Origin: Duncaniella sp. | Lineage (GTDB): Bacteria; Bacteroidota; Bacteroidia; Bacteroidales; Muribaculaceae | NCBI GenBank assembly: GCA_022511285.1 | Contig: JAFLRW010000019.1 | Span: 1-16,987 of the forward strand | Direction: 5' to 3' | DNA length: 16,987 bases | Part shown: one piece after another, positions 7,690-15,559 of the stretch | How positions within the stretch are numbered: the first letter of the stretch is position 1 | How the letters are laid out: the number at the start of each line of letters is the position of its first letter | Notes under the pieces: model-generated | The model's input: only the letters and a program-made list of their open reading frames with translations | The model's database searches: none | Told to the model about the DNA's origin: nothing | Position numbers and translations under genes: made by a program

Positions 7690-8922
7690 ATGAACACACT
7701 CTCTCACATTCTCTTCGCTGCAATATTGCCTCTACTCCTACTTCTGTTTCCGGCAACGGCTCAGTCGGCAGCTCCGGCCCCCGGCGATTTCGACGGCTCC
7801 TATCGGCTTAGCGCGGCAGATTTCTCCCTGCGCAACAATCTTTACGCCCGCTATTTCACATCCGAATTCCACTTCTCGATCGCCACTTCATTCTCCACCA
7901 ATACAGCCACCGACGAGATATACCCGACCATTATGGTCAACGATTTCCTGTATGACGGATTGATTGGCAACACTGAATATGATGCCGACTCCGGAGTGCT
8001 GACCCTGAAACTCGTCACACTCAAGCCTATCACCACTTGGTTTGCCATAGCTCCTGAAGAGGGCGGCTACACCGGAATGAGCGCTGCCACTGCAAATTAT
8101 CTGAAATTTAAAATTGATGATGACGGAACTATCTCGATACCGGATTTCAGTGTAGGGCCTTACAGCACATCAGGTCTCACGAGCAAAATTGCGACCTGGG
8201 CGGGAATCACCGTAACCCGTGACGATGACCCCTCCGATGCCGGCGATGACTCTGGTGAATCAGACTCCTTCGAGGGCTCCTACTGCTTCCGCACCACTAT
8301 GACGGAATATCCTGTCGAGGGGATTTCCGACGTCGCTGCCACCACCGACAATTATTTGCTGAAATTCACCATCAATGCCCACAACCAAGTGTGGGAGTTC
8401 GACGGATACACCCAAGACGACATTTACCTCAACTCGCTGCGCAATCTCGGCACAGTCAAAGGCGACACATTCACCTTGGATATGGACAACACTAACGGCA
8501 TTGAGTGGGGCAACTTTGTCGACGAGACTGGCGAGGTCATTTCGAGCACAGCTCTGCTCTTTGGCGGCAGACCGGGCACAAGCTGGGCACAGGGGCGCAC
8601 CGCTTTCACCCTGACACGCACCTCCGACGGCGGATTTACCCTCTCTCCGGTGTCAATTTTCATCCGACACACTATCCAGGAGGAGGGCGAGGAAGGCATA
8701 TTGAACGATATACGAAAAATCGACCTTCTCAGAAGCTGGACTGACCCCGTCTATATCGGCAGCTATGAACCGGAGTCAGGCATCTGCCCTACCGAAGCCT
8801 CCGGCCCTGATGTCCCCACACTCTACTACAATCTGCAGGGCATACCCGTGGCCCGGCCGTCATCAGGAGCCATCGTCATCAAAGTCGAAGGCGACAAAGC
8901 ATCAAAAGTCATCATCAGATAG
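7690..8922 (+). CDS. Exported protein with two similar modules and a 'YNLQG' C-terminal tail; function unknown
   Basis: This 410-residue protein has a Sec signal peptide (hydrophobic core ILPLLLLLFPA, cleavage probably in ATAQSA) and no lipobox Cys, so it is released rather than lipidated. The mature part seems to hold two related beta-rich modules. The first (about 33-177) begins GDFDGSYRLSAADF; the second (about 193-335) begins DSFEGSYCFRTTMTEY. They are separated by an acidic spacer (DDDPSDAGDDSGESDS, 178-193). The C-terminus (about 376-410) reads TLYYNLQGIPVARPSSGAI then VIKVEGDKASKVIIR. This is the tail form common on exported Bacteroidales proteins, with a Y-N-L-x-G turn, a Pro-rich segment and a basic final strand, and it resembles type IX secretion-type C-terminal domains. 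I do not recognise the modules. It sits between the peroxiredoxin and pyrB, in the same direction. Confidence 0.85.
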   Translation: MNTLSHILFAAILPLLLLLFPATAQSAAPAPGDFDGSYRLSAADFSLRNNLYARYFTSEFHFSIATSFSTNTATDEIYPTIMVNDFLYDGLIGNTEYDADSGVLTLKLVTLKPITTWFAIAPEEGGYTGMSAATANYLKFKIDDDGTISIPDFSVGPYSTSGLTSKIATWAGITVTRDDDPSDAGDDSGESDSFEGSYCFRTTMTEYPVEGISDVAATTDNYLLKFTINAHNQVWEFDGYTQDDIYLNSLRNLGTVKGDTFTLDMDNTNGIEWGNFVDETGEVISSTALLFGGRPGTSWAQGRTAFTLTRTSDGGFTLSPVSIFIRHTIQEEGEEGILNDIRKIDLLRSWTDPVYIGSYEPESGICPTEASGPDVPTLYYNLQGIPVARPSSGAIVIKVEGDKASKVIIR

Positions 8923-8984
8923 AACGCCGCCAAGATTACACCTCGGATTTTTCGTCACATCTTCATTATCCAAATATTTTTCAC

Positions 8985-8992
8985 TACTTTTG
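8985..8992 (+). promoter_or_regulatory. Likely -7 element of the pyrB promoter
   Basis: TACTTTTG matches the Bacteroidetes -7 consensus TAnnTTTG. The expected -33 position about 20 nt upstream (near 8961-8964, CTTC) is poor, so this is a weaker promoter call than those at 866-896 and 16072-16102. Transcription would begin near 8999, giving a leader of only about 20 nt before pyrB, too short for an attenuator. Confidence 0.5.
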
Positions 8993-9018
8993 CAGAAGTA
9001 TTCCCACATTTCACTGCA

Positions 9019-9939
9019 ATGAACACAAAAAGTCTTGTATCAATCAGCGACCTTAGCCGCGAAGAGATTCTGACACTGCTCGAAACGGCCCGGAAGTTTG
9101 AGGCTCATCCCAATCGCAGGCTGCTTGAAGGCCGTGTGGTGGCCACTCTGTTCTTTGAACCCTCTACTCGCACCCGCCTGAGCTTTGAAACGGCTGTCAA
9201 TCGCCTCGGAGGCAGAGTCATCGGTTTTTCCGACGCCTCCAACACTTCTACTTCTAAAGGCGAGACCCTCAAAGACACTATCAAGATGGTGAGCAACTAT
9301 GCCGACCTCATCGTGATGCGCCACTTCCTTGAAGGTGCAGCCCTCTACGCCACAGAAGTGACAGATGTGCCGGTCATCAATGCCGGCGACGGTGCCCACC
9401 AGCACCCCTCGCAGACTATGCTTGACCTCTATTCGATATACAAGACTCAGGGAACGCTCGAAAATCTGACCATCACCCTTGTGGGCGACCTCAAATACGG
9501 ACGCACTGTCCACTCCCTGATTATGGCGATGCGGTGGTTCAACCCCACGTTCCGATTCGTGGCCTGCAAGGAACTCGACGTGCCGGAGGAATACAAGGTG
9601 TTCTGCCGCGAAAACGGCATCCGCTATTCCGAGCACACCGACTTCTCATCCGAAGTGATAAACACCTCCGACATTATATATATGACCCGTGTGCAGCGCG
9701 AACGCTTTGCCGACATTATGGAATATGAGCGCGTCAAAGACCTATACAATCTCAACAACGCCATGCTGGCCGACGCTCCGGAACACCTGCGCATACTCCA
9801 CCCCCTGCCGCGCGTCAATGAGATTTCACAGGATGTTGACGACAATCCGCGCGCTTACTATTTCGAGCAAGCTCGCAATGGACTCTACGCCCGCCAGGCT
9901 CTCATATGCCGCTCGCTCGGCATCGAGGTTAACGACTAA
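9019..9939 (+). CDS. pyrB: Aspartate carbamoyltransferase, catalytic subunit
   Basis: This 306-residue cytosolic enzyme joins carbamoyl phosphate and L-aspartate to N-carbamoyl-L-aspartate, the committed step of pyrimidine synthesis. The carbamoyl-phosphate loop FFEPSTRTRLSFE has Ser49-Thr50-Arg51-Thr52. The lid loop donated by the neighbouring subunit is STSKGETLKDT, with Lys80 matching the E. coli active-site Lys84. HPSQTMLDLYSI supplies His129, and HPLPRVNEI (261-269) is the C-terminal signature. Length is normal for class B catalytic chains (about 305-310). The regulatory-subunit gene follows after 25 nt, so the product should assemble into the allosteric c6r6 holoenzyme. It is probably the first gene of a seven-gene run to galK. 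Confidence 0.97.
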   Translation: MNTKSLVSISDLSREEILTLLETARKFEAHPNRRLLEGRVVATLFFEPSTRTRLSFETAVNRLGGRVIGFSDASNTSTSKGETLKDTIKMVSNYADLIVMRHFLEGAALYATEVTDVPVINAGDGAHQHPSQTMLDLYSIYKTQGTLENLTITLVGDLKYGRTVHSLIMAMRWFNPTFRFVACKELDVPEEYKVFCRENGIRYSEHTDFSSEVINTSDIIYMTRVQRERFADIMEYERVKDLYNLNNAMLADAPEHLRILHPLPRVNEISQDVDDNPRAYYFEQARNGLYARQALICRSLGIEVND

Positions 9940-9964
9940 TCACCCCACACCCACCCTCAACATC

Positions 9965-10426
9965 ATGAATCTTTCTAAAGCTGAACTCGCCGTGGCCGCC
10001 CTGCGCAACGGCACTGTCATAGACCATATCCCATCGAATGTGCTTTTCAAGGCAGTCAAGATTCTCGGCATTGAGAAAATTGAGAGTGCCGTGACCATTG
10101 GCAACAACCTCGACTCCCAGCGCCTCGGCCACAAAGGTATTATAAAGGTGGCCGACGTCTATTTCCCCGAAGCTGTGCTCAATCGAATTGCCCTGATAGC
10201 TCCTACGGCGGTGATCAACATTATCCGCGACTATGAGGTGGTGGAAAAATATCCCGTGTCGCTCCCCGACACAATCATAGGCCTTGTGAAGTGTGGCAAT
10301 CCGAAATGCATCACCAACAATGAGCCTATGCGCACACGCTTCCACGTCACCGACCGTGAGGATGTCACCATAGCCTGCCACTACTGCTCCCACACCGTGA
10401 AGAGCGCCGATGCTCAGATAATCTGA
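9965..10426 (+). CDS. pyrI: Aspartate carbamoyltransferase, regulatory subunit
   Basis: This 153-residue protein, the same length as E. coli PyrI, is the allosteric nucleotide-binding subunit of aspartate transcarbamoylase. The frame is open far upstream inside pyrB, but the true start is the ATG at 9965, which gives MNLSKAELAVAALRNGTVID, the family's N-terminus. Effector-site residues are recognisable (GTVIDHIPSNVLFKAVKILG). The C-terminal zinc site that docks on PyrB is complete: Cys110, Cys115, Cys138 and Cys141 (VKCGNPKC and ACHYC). It lies 25 nt after pyrB and 12 nt before the flavin reductase gene, clearly within one transcript. Confidence 0.96.
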   Translation: MNLSKAELAVAALRNGTVIDHIPSNVLFKAVKILGIEKIESAVTIGNNLDSQRLGHKGIIKVADVYFPEAVLNRIALIAPTAVINIIRDYEVVEKYPVSLPDTIIGLVKCGNPKCITNNEPMRTRFHVTDREDVTIACHYCSHTVKSADAQII

Positions 10427-10438
10427 CCGCCACCGCCC

Positions 10439-10999
10439 ATGAAAGTATCCTGGAAACCGGGCACTCAGATCTATCCGCTGCCGGCGGTATTGGTGACCTG
10501 CGGCACTATGGAGCACAGCAATATGCTCACCGTGGCCTGGACAGGCACCATCTGCACAAATCCCCCTATGTGCTACATATCGGTGCGGCCGGAGCGCTTC
10601 TCCCACCCTATAATCAAAGAGCGCGGGGAGTTTACTATCAATCTCACCACCGAAACTATGGCCCGAGCCACAGACTGGGCCGGAGTGCGCTCCGGAGCCG
10701 ACTTTGACAAGTGGGCCGAAACCGGACTGACTCCCGAAAAAGGGGAAAAGGTGGAGTGTCCCCACATCAAGGAGTCGCCCTTAAGCATAGAGTGTCGGGT
10801 CAAGGAGATTATCAGCCTCGGAAGCCACGATATGTTCATAGCCGATGTGGTCAACGTGCTTGCTGACGAGGCGCTAATCGACCCCGCCACCGGGGCTTTT
10901 GACCTCGCCGCCGCAGGGCTCATTTCTTACTCCCACGGCCATTATTTCAAGCAAGGCGCCGAGATTGGCCATTTCGGATGGAGCGTTAAGAAAAAATAA
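10439..10999 (+). CDS. Flavin reductase family / flavoredoxin-like FMN-binding protein
   Basis: This 186-residue protein matches the flavin-reductase-like split-barrel family (Flavin_Reduct, PF01613). Family features seen are PLPAVLVTCGTMEHSNMLTVAWTGTIC near the start, NPPMCYISVRPERFSHPIIKE, and GEFTINLTTE, the strand-turn segment near the flavin phosphate. SLGSHDMFIADVVNVLAD follows, and then HGHYFKQGAEIGHFGWSVKK at the C-terminus. Such proteins bind FMN and act as NAD(P)H:flavin oxidoreductases or electron carriers. No partner monooxygenase is visible here. It lies 12 nt after pyrI and 30 nt before glyA. Its presence between pyrimidine and one-carbon genes is notable, but the physiological substrate cannot be read from sequence. 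Confidence 0.88.
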   Translation: MKVSWKPGTQIYPLPAVLVTCGTMEHSNMLTVAWTGTICTNPPMCYISVRPERFSHPIIKERGEFTINLTTETMARATDWAGVRSGADFDKWAETGLTPEKGEKVECPHIKESPLSIECRVKEIISLGSHDMFIADVVNVLADEALIDPATGAFDLAAAGLISYSHGHYFKQGAEIGHFGWSVKKK

Positions 11000-11029
11000 G
11001 ATTACTACACGAACTAAAATATTACCGCA

Positions 11030-12310
11030 ATGAAAAAAGACACCGTTGTATTTGACATCATCGAGCGCGAACACCGCCGCCAGAAAAAAGGTATCGAACT
11101 GATTGCCTCTGAAAATTTCGTAAGCGACGATGTGATGCGTGCCATGGGCTCGTGTCTCACCAACAAATACGCCGAGGGCTACCCCGGCCACCGCTACTAT
11201 GGCGGCTGCCAGGTGGTCGACGAGATGGAGACTCTCGCCATTGAGCGCCTCAAACAGCTCTTCGGTGCCGAATGGGCCAACGTGCAGCCCCACTCCGGCG
11301 CTCAGGCCAATATGGCTGTGTTTATGGCTTGCCTCCAGCCCGGCGACAAGTTCCTCGGACTCAATCTCAGCCACGGTGGTCACCTCAGCCACGGTAGCCC
11401 CGTCAACTTCTCCGGTCTGATGTTCCAAGCCCTGGAATATAACGTAGACCGCAACACCGGCCTCGTGGACTATGACCAGATGGAGGAGATTGCACGCCGC
11501 GAAAGGCCTCGCCTTATCATCGGCGGCGCAAGCGCATATTCCCGCGAGTGGGACTATCAGCGCATGCGCAACCTTGCCGACGAGATTGGGGCCATCCTGC
11601 TCATTGATATGGCCCACCCTGCCGGTCTCATCGCTGCCGGTCTGCTCGACAACCCCGTGAAATACGCCCATATTGTCACAACTACCACTCACAAGACCCT
11701 TCGCGGACCACGTGGTGGCGTCATCATGATGGGTAAGGACTTTGAAAATCCCTGGGGGAAGAAAACTCCGAAGGGAGTCACTCGCATGATGTCGTCGCTG
11801 CTTGACTCCGCCGTATTCCCCGGTGTGCAGGGCGGTCCGCTCGAGCATGTCATCGCTGCCAAGGCTGTGGCTTTCGGCGAGGCTCTGCAGCCCGAGTTTC
11901 GCGAGTATCAGATTCAGGTGCAGAAAAATGCCAAGGCTCTTGCCGAAGCTCTGATTAAACGCGGCTACAACATTGTGAGCGGCGGCACTGACAATCACTG
12001 CATACTTGTCGACCTCCGCACCAAGTTCCCCGAACTCACCGGCAAAGTGGCCGAAAAAGCTTTGGTAGAGGCCGACATAACCGCCAATAAGAATATGGTG
12101 CCTTTTGACTCTCGCTCTCCATTCCAGACCTCAGGCATCCGCCTCGGCACCCCCGCCATCACCACCCGTGGCGCCAAAGAGCCGCTGATGGAGGAGATTG
12201 CCGAGATGATTGACACTGTTCTCCATGCTCCTGAGGATGAGGCTGTAATTGCTGCCGTGCGCGAGCGCGTCAACAAGACCATGGAGGCTTATCCGATGTT
12301 TGCTTACTAA
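11030..12310 (+). CDS. glyA: Serine hydroxymethyltransferase
   Basis: This 426-residue PLP enzyme interconverts serine plus tetrahydrofolate with glycine plus 5,10-methylene-THF, supplying glycine and one-carbon units for dTMP and purines. Signatures seen are ELIASENFVS near the start, NKYAEGYPGHRYYGGC, the cofactor pocket NVQPHSGAQAN, and the PLP-lysine motif TTTTHKTLRGPRGG, with Lys222 as the Schiff-base residue. FQTSGIRLGTPAITTRG near the C-terminus is also diagnostic. Length is normal for bacterial GlyA. No promoter is evident in the 30-nt gap upstream, so it is probably transcribed from the pyrB side. The galM start is only 5 nt after its stop. Methylene-THF from this enzyme is the methyl donor for dUMP, the product of the deaminase at 321-752. 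Confidence 0.97.
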   Translation: MKKDTVVFDIIEREHRRQKKGIELIASENFVSDDVMRAMGSCLTNKYAEGYPGHRYYGGCQVVDEMETLAIERLKQLFGAEWANVQPHSGAQANMAVFMACLQPGDKFLGLNLSHGGHLSHGSPVNFSGLMFQALEYNVDRNTGLVDYDQMEEIARRERPRLIIGGASAYSREWDYQRMRNLADEIGAILLIDMAHPAGLIAAGLLDNPVKYAHIVTTTTHKTLRGPRGGVIMMGKDFENPWGKKTPKGVTRMMSSLLDSAVFPGVQGGPLEHVIAAKAVAFGEALQPEFREYQIQVQKNAKALAEALIKRGYNIVSGGTDNHCILVDLRTKFPELTGKVAEKALVEADITANKNMVPFDSRSPFQTSGIRLGTPAITTRGAKEPLMEEIAEMIDTVLHAPEDEAVIAAVRERVNKTMEAYPMFAY

Positions 12311-12315
12311 AACGA

Positions 12316-13362
12316 ATGAGACCTTTTACTCTCGTCTTTCCCCCGACAGATGGTCTGCCCGAGGTGAGATACCACATACTGACCAACTCCGGCGGCGCGA
12401 GCGTAATGCTCTCAAGCCTCGGCGCCGGCATTGTTGGCATTTGGGTGCCTGACCGCGACGGCAAGTTGGCCGACGTTGTATTGGGTTACAAAGACCACAA
12501 AAGCTACTTGGCTGACGGACCCTGCGCCGGTAAGGTGCCGGGGCGGTTTGCCAATCGCATAGCTCACGGCCGTTTCGTTATTGACGGCCGTGAATATCAT
12601 CTGGCCATCAACAACGGCCCGAACGCCCTGCACGGAGGCCCGACCGGATTTCAGAATCGGGTGTGGGAGAGCCGGCTGACTGCCAATGGCGGCATTGAAT
12701 TCTCCTATTTCTCGGCCGACGGCGAGGAGGGCTATCCCGGCAATCTATGCGTGAAAGCCCTCTACACTTGGGACGATGATAACCGCCTCACACTCCGACT
12801 GACAGCCCAGACCGATGCGCCCACAGTGGTCAACCTCACAAACCACACATATTTCAATCTCGACGGCGAGGGGGCCGGCTCTGTGCTCAACCACCGGCTG
12901 CTACTCAATGCTTCACACTTCCTTCCCACCGACGACACGCTGATTCCTACCGGCGAGTTGGCTCCCGTAGCCTCTACGCCGATGGATTTCACATCGTCAA
13001 AACCGCTGGGTCAGGATATTAACGCTGATTTTGAACCTTTGAAGTTTGGAAAGGGCTACGACCACTGCTTTGCTATCGACGGCTATCGGAAAGGGGCGAT
13101 GCGCCACGCCGCCACCCTGCATTCTCCGCTCTCCGGTCGCACGCTCGAGGTGAGCACCACCCAACCGGGTGTACAGCTCTACACCGGCAACTGGCTGCAA
13201 GGCTGCCCGGAGTCTATAAGCGGCGGCGAGTATGCCGACTACTCCGCAGTGGCCTTGGAGTGTCAGGGATTCCCCGACGCTCCTAATAAACCGGATTTCC
13301 CCTCGGCCCTACTTCGTCCCGGCGAAACTTTCGACGAAACAATCGAATTCAAATTTTCATAA
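12316..13362 (+). CDS. galM: Aldose 1-epimerase (galactose mutarotase)
   Basis: This 348-residue enzyme interconverts the alpha and beta anomers of galactose or glucose, providing alpha-galactose for galactokinase. Catalytic residues are visible: His106 in NGPNALHGG, the general acid His177 in NLTNHTYFNLDG, and the general base Glu315 in VALECQGFPDAPN. GRFANRIAHGRF is the N-terminal substrate-binding signature. It has no signal peptide, so it is cytosolic, unlike some secreted Bacteroidetes mutarotases. The start lies 5 nt after glyA and the downstream gap is 34 nt. Position upstream of galK supports a galactose role. Confidence 0.95.
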   Translation: MRPFTLVFPPTDGLPEVRYHILTNSGGASVMLSSLGAGIVGIWVPDRDGKLADVVLGYKDHKSYLADGPCAGKVPGRFANRIAHGRFVIDGREYHLAINNGPNALHGGPTGFQNRVWESRLTANGGIEFSYFSADGEEGYPGNLCVKALYTWDDDNRLTLRLTAQTDAPTVVNLTNHTYFNLDGEGAGSVLNHRLLLNASHFLPTDDTLIPTGELAPVASTPMDFTSSKPLGQDINADFEPLKFGKGYDHCFAIDGYRKGAMRHAATLHSPLSGRTLEVSTTQPGVQLYTGNWLQGCPESISGGEYADYSAVALECQGFPDAPNKPDFPSALLRPGETFDETIEFKFS

Positions 13363-13396
13363 ATTATAACCATTTCAACCACAAAGAATACCATAT

Positions 13397-14302
13397 ATGA
13401 AACCCACACTTTTTGTTCTTGCCGCCGGCATGGGCTCTCGCTACGGCGGACTCAAGCAGCTCGACCCGCTCGGCCCGCAGGGACAGACCATTATGGACTA
13501 TTCAATCTACGATGCCATCCAAGCCGGATTCGGCAAAGTGGTATTTGTGATTCGCAAAGACTTTGAACAGGAATTTCGCGACAAAATCATCTCTAAATAC
13601 GAGGGACACATCCCCGTGGAAGTGGTATTCCAAGCCACCGACAAGCTCCCCGAGGGCTACACCTGCCCTGCCGATCGCACTAAGCCCTGGGGCACCAACC
13701 ACGCCGTTATGATGGGCAAAGAGGCCATCAACGAGCCTTTTGCCGTGATTAACGCCGACGACTTCTATGGCCGCGATGCCTTCCGTGTGATTGCCGCTGA
13801 CCTGATGCGTCCCCGCTCGCGCAAGGGCGACTACTCTATGGTAGGCTTCCGTGTGGGCAACACCATGACCGAGAATGGCTCGGTGTCGCGCGGCGTTTGC
13901 TCAAAAGGCGCCGACGACAATCTGACAGGCGTTGTAGAGCGCACTGCCATCAGCTATGCCCCTGATGGACGCATCGTATTCACCGACGAGGAGGGCAAGG
14001 AACAGACGCTCGACCCCGCAACACCGGTGTCAATGAACCTCTGGGGCTTCACCCCCGACTATTTCGACTTCTCGGAGCGCGAATTCAAGACTTTCCTCGA
14101 CAAGGATATTAACACTCCCAAGTCTGAGTTTTTCATCCCTCTATGTGTCGACACTCTCATCCACAACGGCGAGGCCACCGTCAAGGTGCTTGACACCGAT
14201 TCCAAATGGTTTGGCGTCACTTATTCGGCCGACCGGCCAGGGGTGGTTGAGAAATTTGCCCGGCTTCACAAGGATGGCGTCTATCCCGACAAAATGTTCT
14301 AA
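13397..14302 (+). CDS. Sugar-1-phosphate nucleotidyltransferase family protein
   Basis: This 301-residue protein has the NTP-transferase fold. The N-terminal nucleotide-binding loop is LAAGMGSRYGGLKQ (8-21), with Arg15 and Lys20 in the usual catalytic positions. NADDFYG (119-125) carries the Asp pair expected to bind metal, and PWGTNHAVMMG resembles the substrate-binding segment. It lacks a recognisable C-terminal left-handed beta helix, so it is not a bifunctional GlmU-type enzyme. The sugar and nucleotide cannot be read from sequence. Lying 34 nt after galM and 20 nt before galK, with no galT seen, it is a candidate to make UDP-galactose or UDP-glucose from the 1-phosphate and UTP. That role is inference. 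Confidence 0.85.
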   Translation: MKPTLFVLAAGMGSRYGGLKQLDPLGPQGQTIMDYSIYDAIQAGFGKVVFVIRKDFEQEFRDKIISKYEGHIPVEVVFQATDKLPEGYTCPADRTKPWGTNHAVMMGKEAINEPFAVINADDFYGRDAFRVIAADLMRPRSRKGDYSMVGFRVGNTMTENGSVSRGVCSKGADDNLTGVVERTAISYAPDGRIVFTDEEGKEQTLDPATPVSMNLWGFTPDYFDFSEREFKTFLDKDINTPKSEFFIPLCVDTLIHNGEATVKVLDTDSKWFGVTYSADRPGVVEKFARLHKDGVYPDKMF

Positions 14303-14322
14303 TCTCTCCCCTCTATACCGCC

Positions 14323-15462
14323 ATGGAACTTAAATCTAAAATCGAAAAAACTTTTGAAGAGCGATTCGGCACCAAAGGCTCACTCTACGCTTCGGCCGGA
14401 CGCATCAACCTGATAGGCGAACACACTGACTATAACGGCGGATTCGTATTCCCCGGAGCCATCGACAAGGTGATTATGGCTGCCATCCGCCCCAACGGCA
14501 CAGACAGAGTGACTGCCTATTCGCTCGACCTCGGCGAGGAGGCCACCTTTGGGCTCAACGAAGAGGACGCCCCGTCGCAGCAGTGGGCGCGATATATATT
14601 CGGTGTCTGCCGCGAGACCCTCAAACGTGGTTTCGATGTGAAAGGTTTTGACACTGTTTTCGCCGGCAATGTACCCCTCGGTGCCGGGCTGAGTTCTTCG
14701 GCCGCTCTGGAGTCCTGTTTTGCCTTTGCAATGAACCGCCTCTTCAACTCCGATGCAATCCCCAAATTTGAGCTCGCCAAAATAGGACAATCCACTGAGC
14801 ATAACTACTGCGGCGTCAACTGCGGCATTATGGACCAGTTTGCCTCCGTATTCGGCAAAAAAGATTGCCTTATCCGCTTGGACTGCCGCTCGCTCGAATA
14901 TGAATATTTCCCATTCAGCATCAATGGCTACAAACTGGTGTTGCTTGACTCTGTGGTAAAGCACGAACTTGTTGACTCCCCCTACAACAAGCGCCGCCAA
15001 TCGTGTGAGCGCGTGGCGGCAAAGCTCGGCATTGAGACTCTCCGCGATGCCGATATGGCAGCCCTCGAGACCATTAAGGCTGAGATAAGCACAGAGGATT
15101 ATATGCGCGCTAAGTTCGTAATCGAAGAGAAGAAGCGGGTGCTCGACGTGTGCGACGCCCTCAACCGCGGCGACATTGCCACTGTGGGCCGGCTGATGTA
15201 TGAGACACACCGCGGGCTTTCAAAGGACTATGAAGTCTCTTGCGAGGAGCTCGACTATCTCAACGACATTGCAAAAGAGTGTGGCGTTGCGGGCTCGCGC
15301 ATTATGGGTGGCGGATTCGGCGGCTGCACCATCAATCTGGTGGCCAACGAAAAATACGACCGGTTCATAGCCACTGCACGCGAAAAATTCTCCGCCCGCT
15401 ACGGCCACGAGCCCAAGGTCTACGACGTTGTAATCAGCGACGGCGCACGCTGTGTGCAATAG
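14323..15462 (+). CDS. galK: Galactokinase
   Basis: This 379-residue GHMP-family kinase phosphorylates alpha-D-galactose to galactose-1-phosphate using ATP. All family motifs are present: the substrate signature GRINLIGEHTDYNGG (26-40), the ATP-binding loop GNVPLGAGLSSSAALE (115-130), the catalytic base Asp171 in CGIMDQFASVFG, and the C-terminal motif MGGGFGGCTINLV (328-340). Length matches bacterial GalK (about 380). It is the last gene of the run, and a strong hairpin (15494-15537) follows. Bacteroides usually has galM, a sugar transporter and galK together; here a nucleotidyltransferase occupies the middle position. Confidence 0.97.
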   Translation: MELKSKIEKTFEERFGTKGSLYASAGRINLIGEHTDYNGGFVFPGAIDKVIMAAIRPNGTDRVTAYSLDLGEEATFGLNEEDAPSQQWARYIFGVCRETLKRGFDVKGFDTVFAGNVPLGAGLSSSAALESCFAFAMNRLFNSDAIPKFELAKIGQSTEHNYCGVNCGIMDQFASVFGKKDCLIRLDCRSLEYEYFPFSINGYKLVLLDSVVKHELVDSPYNKRRQSCERVAAKLGIETLRDADMAALETIKAEISTEDYMRAKFVIEEKKRVLDVCDALNRGDIATVGRLMYETHRGLSKDYEVSCEELDYLNDIAKECGVAGSRIMGGGFGGCTINLVANEKYDRFIATAREKFSARYGHEPKVYDVVISDGARCVQ

Positions 15463-15493
15463 ATTGCTTCCCCCCTCATCACTCATATCTTAC

Positions 15494-15537
15494 CACAACG
15501 AGAGTGCACCCACTATCGGGAATGCACTCTCGTTGTG
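15494..15537. terminator. 15-bp stem hairpin between convergent genes, bidirectional terminator
   Basis: CACAACGAGAGTGCA (15494-15508) and TGCACTCTCGTTGTG (15523-15537) are perfect inverse complements, separated by a 14-nt loop with an inner CCC/GGG. It lies 31 nt after the galK stop and 22 nt beyond the stop of the minus-strand gene at 15560-15898, so it can end both transcripts. Only ATTT follows on the plus strand, so the T tract is short, but the stem is by far the strongest I noticed in the window. Confidence 0.8.
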
Positions 15538-15559
15538 ATTTAGCGACAACCTGAGCTAT

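Noticed and set aside
9689..9964. Possible N-terminal extension of pyrI inside pyrB
   Set aside because: The frame is open but its translation (MCSANALPTLWNM...) is out of frame with pyrB and resembles nothing. Starting at 9965 gives exactly the 153-residue length and N-terminus of PyrI.
10874..11998. A 374-codon open frame on the minus strand opposite glyA
   Set aside because: It lies antisense to glyA, which has a complete set of catalytic motifs. The reverse frame shows no domain, is rich in His/Val/Ala as expected for the complement of GC-rich codons, and has no promoter.
14380..15210. A 276-codon open frame on the minus strand opposite galK
   Set aside because: It is a codon-bias shadow of galK, with no recognisable motif and no upstream signal.
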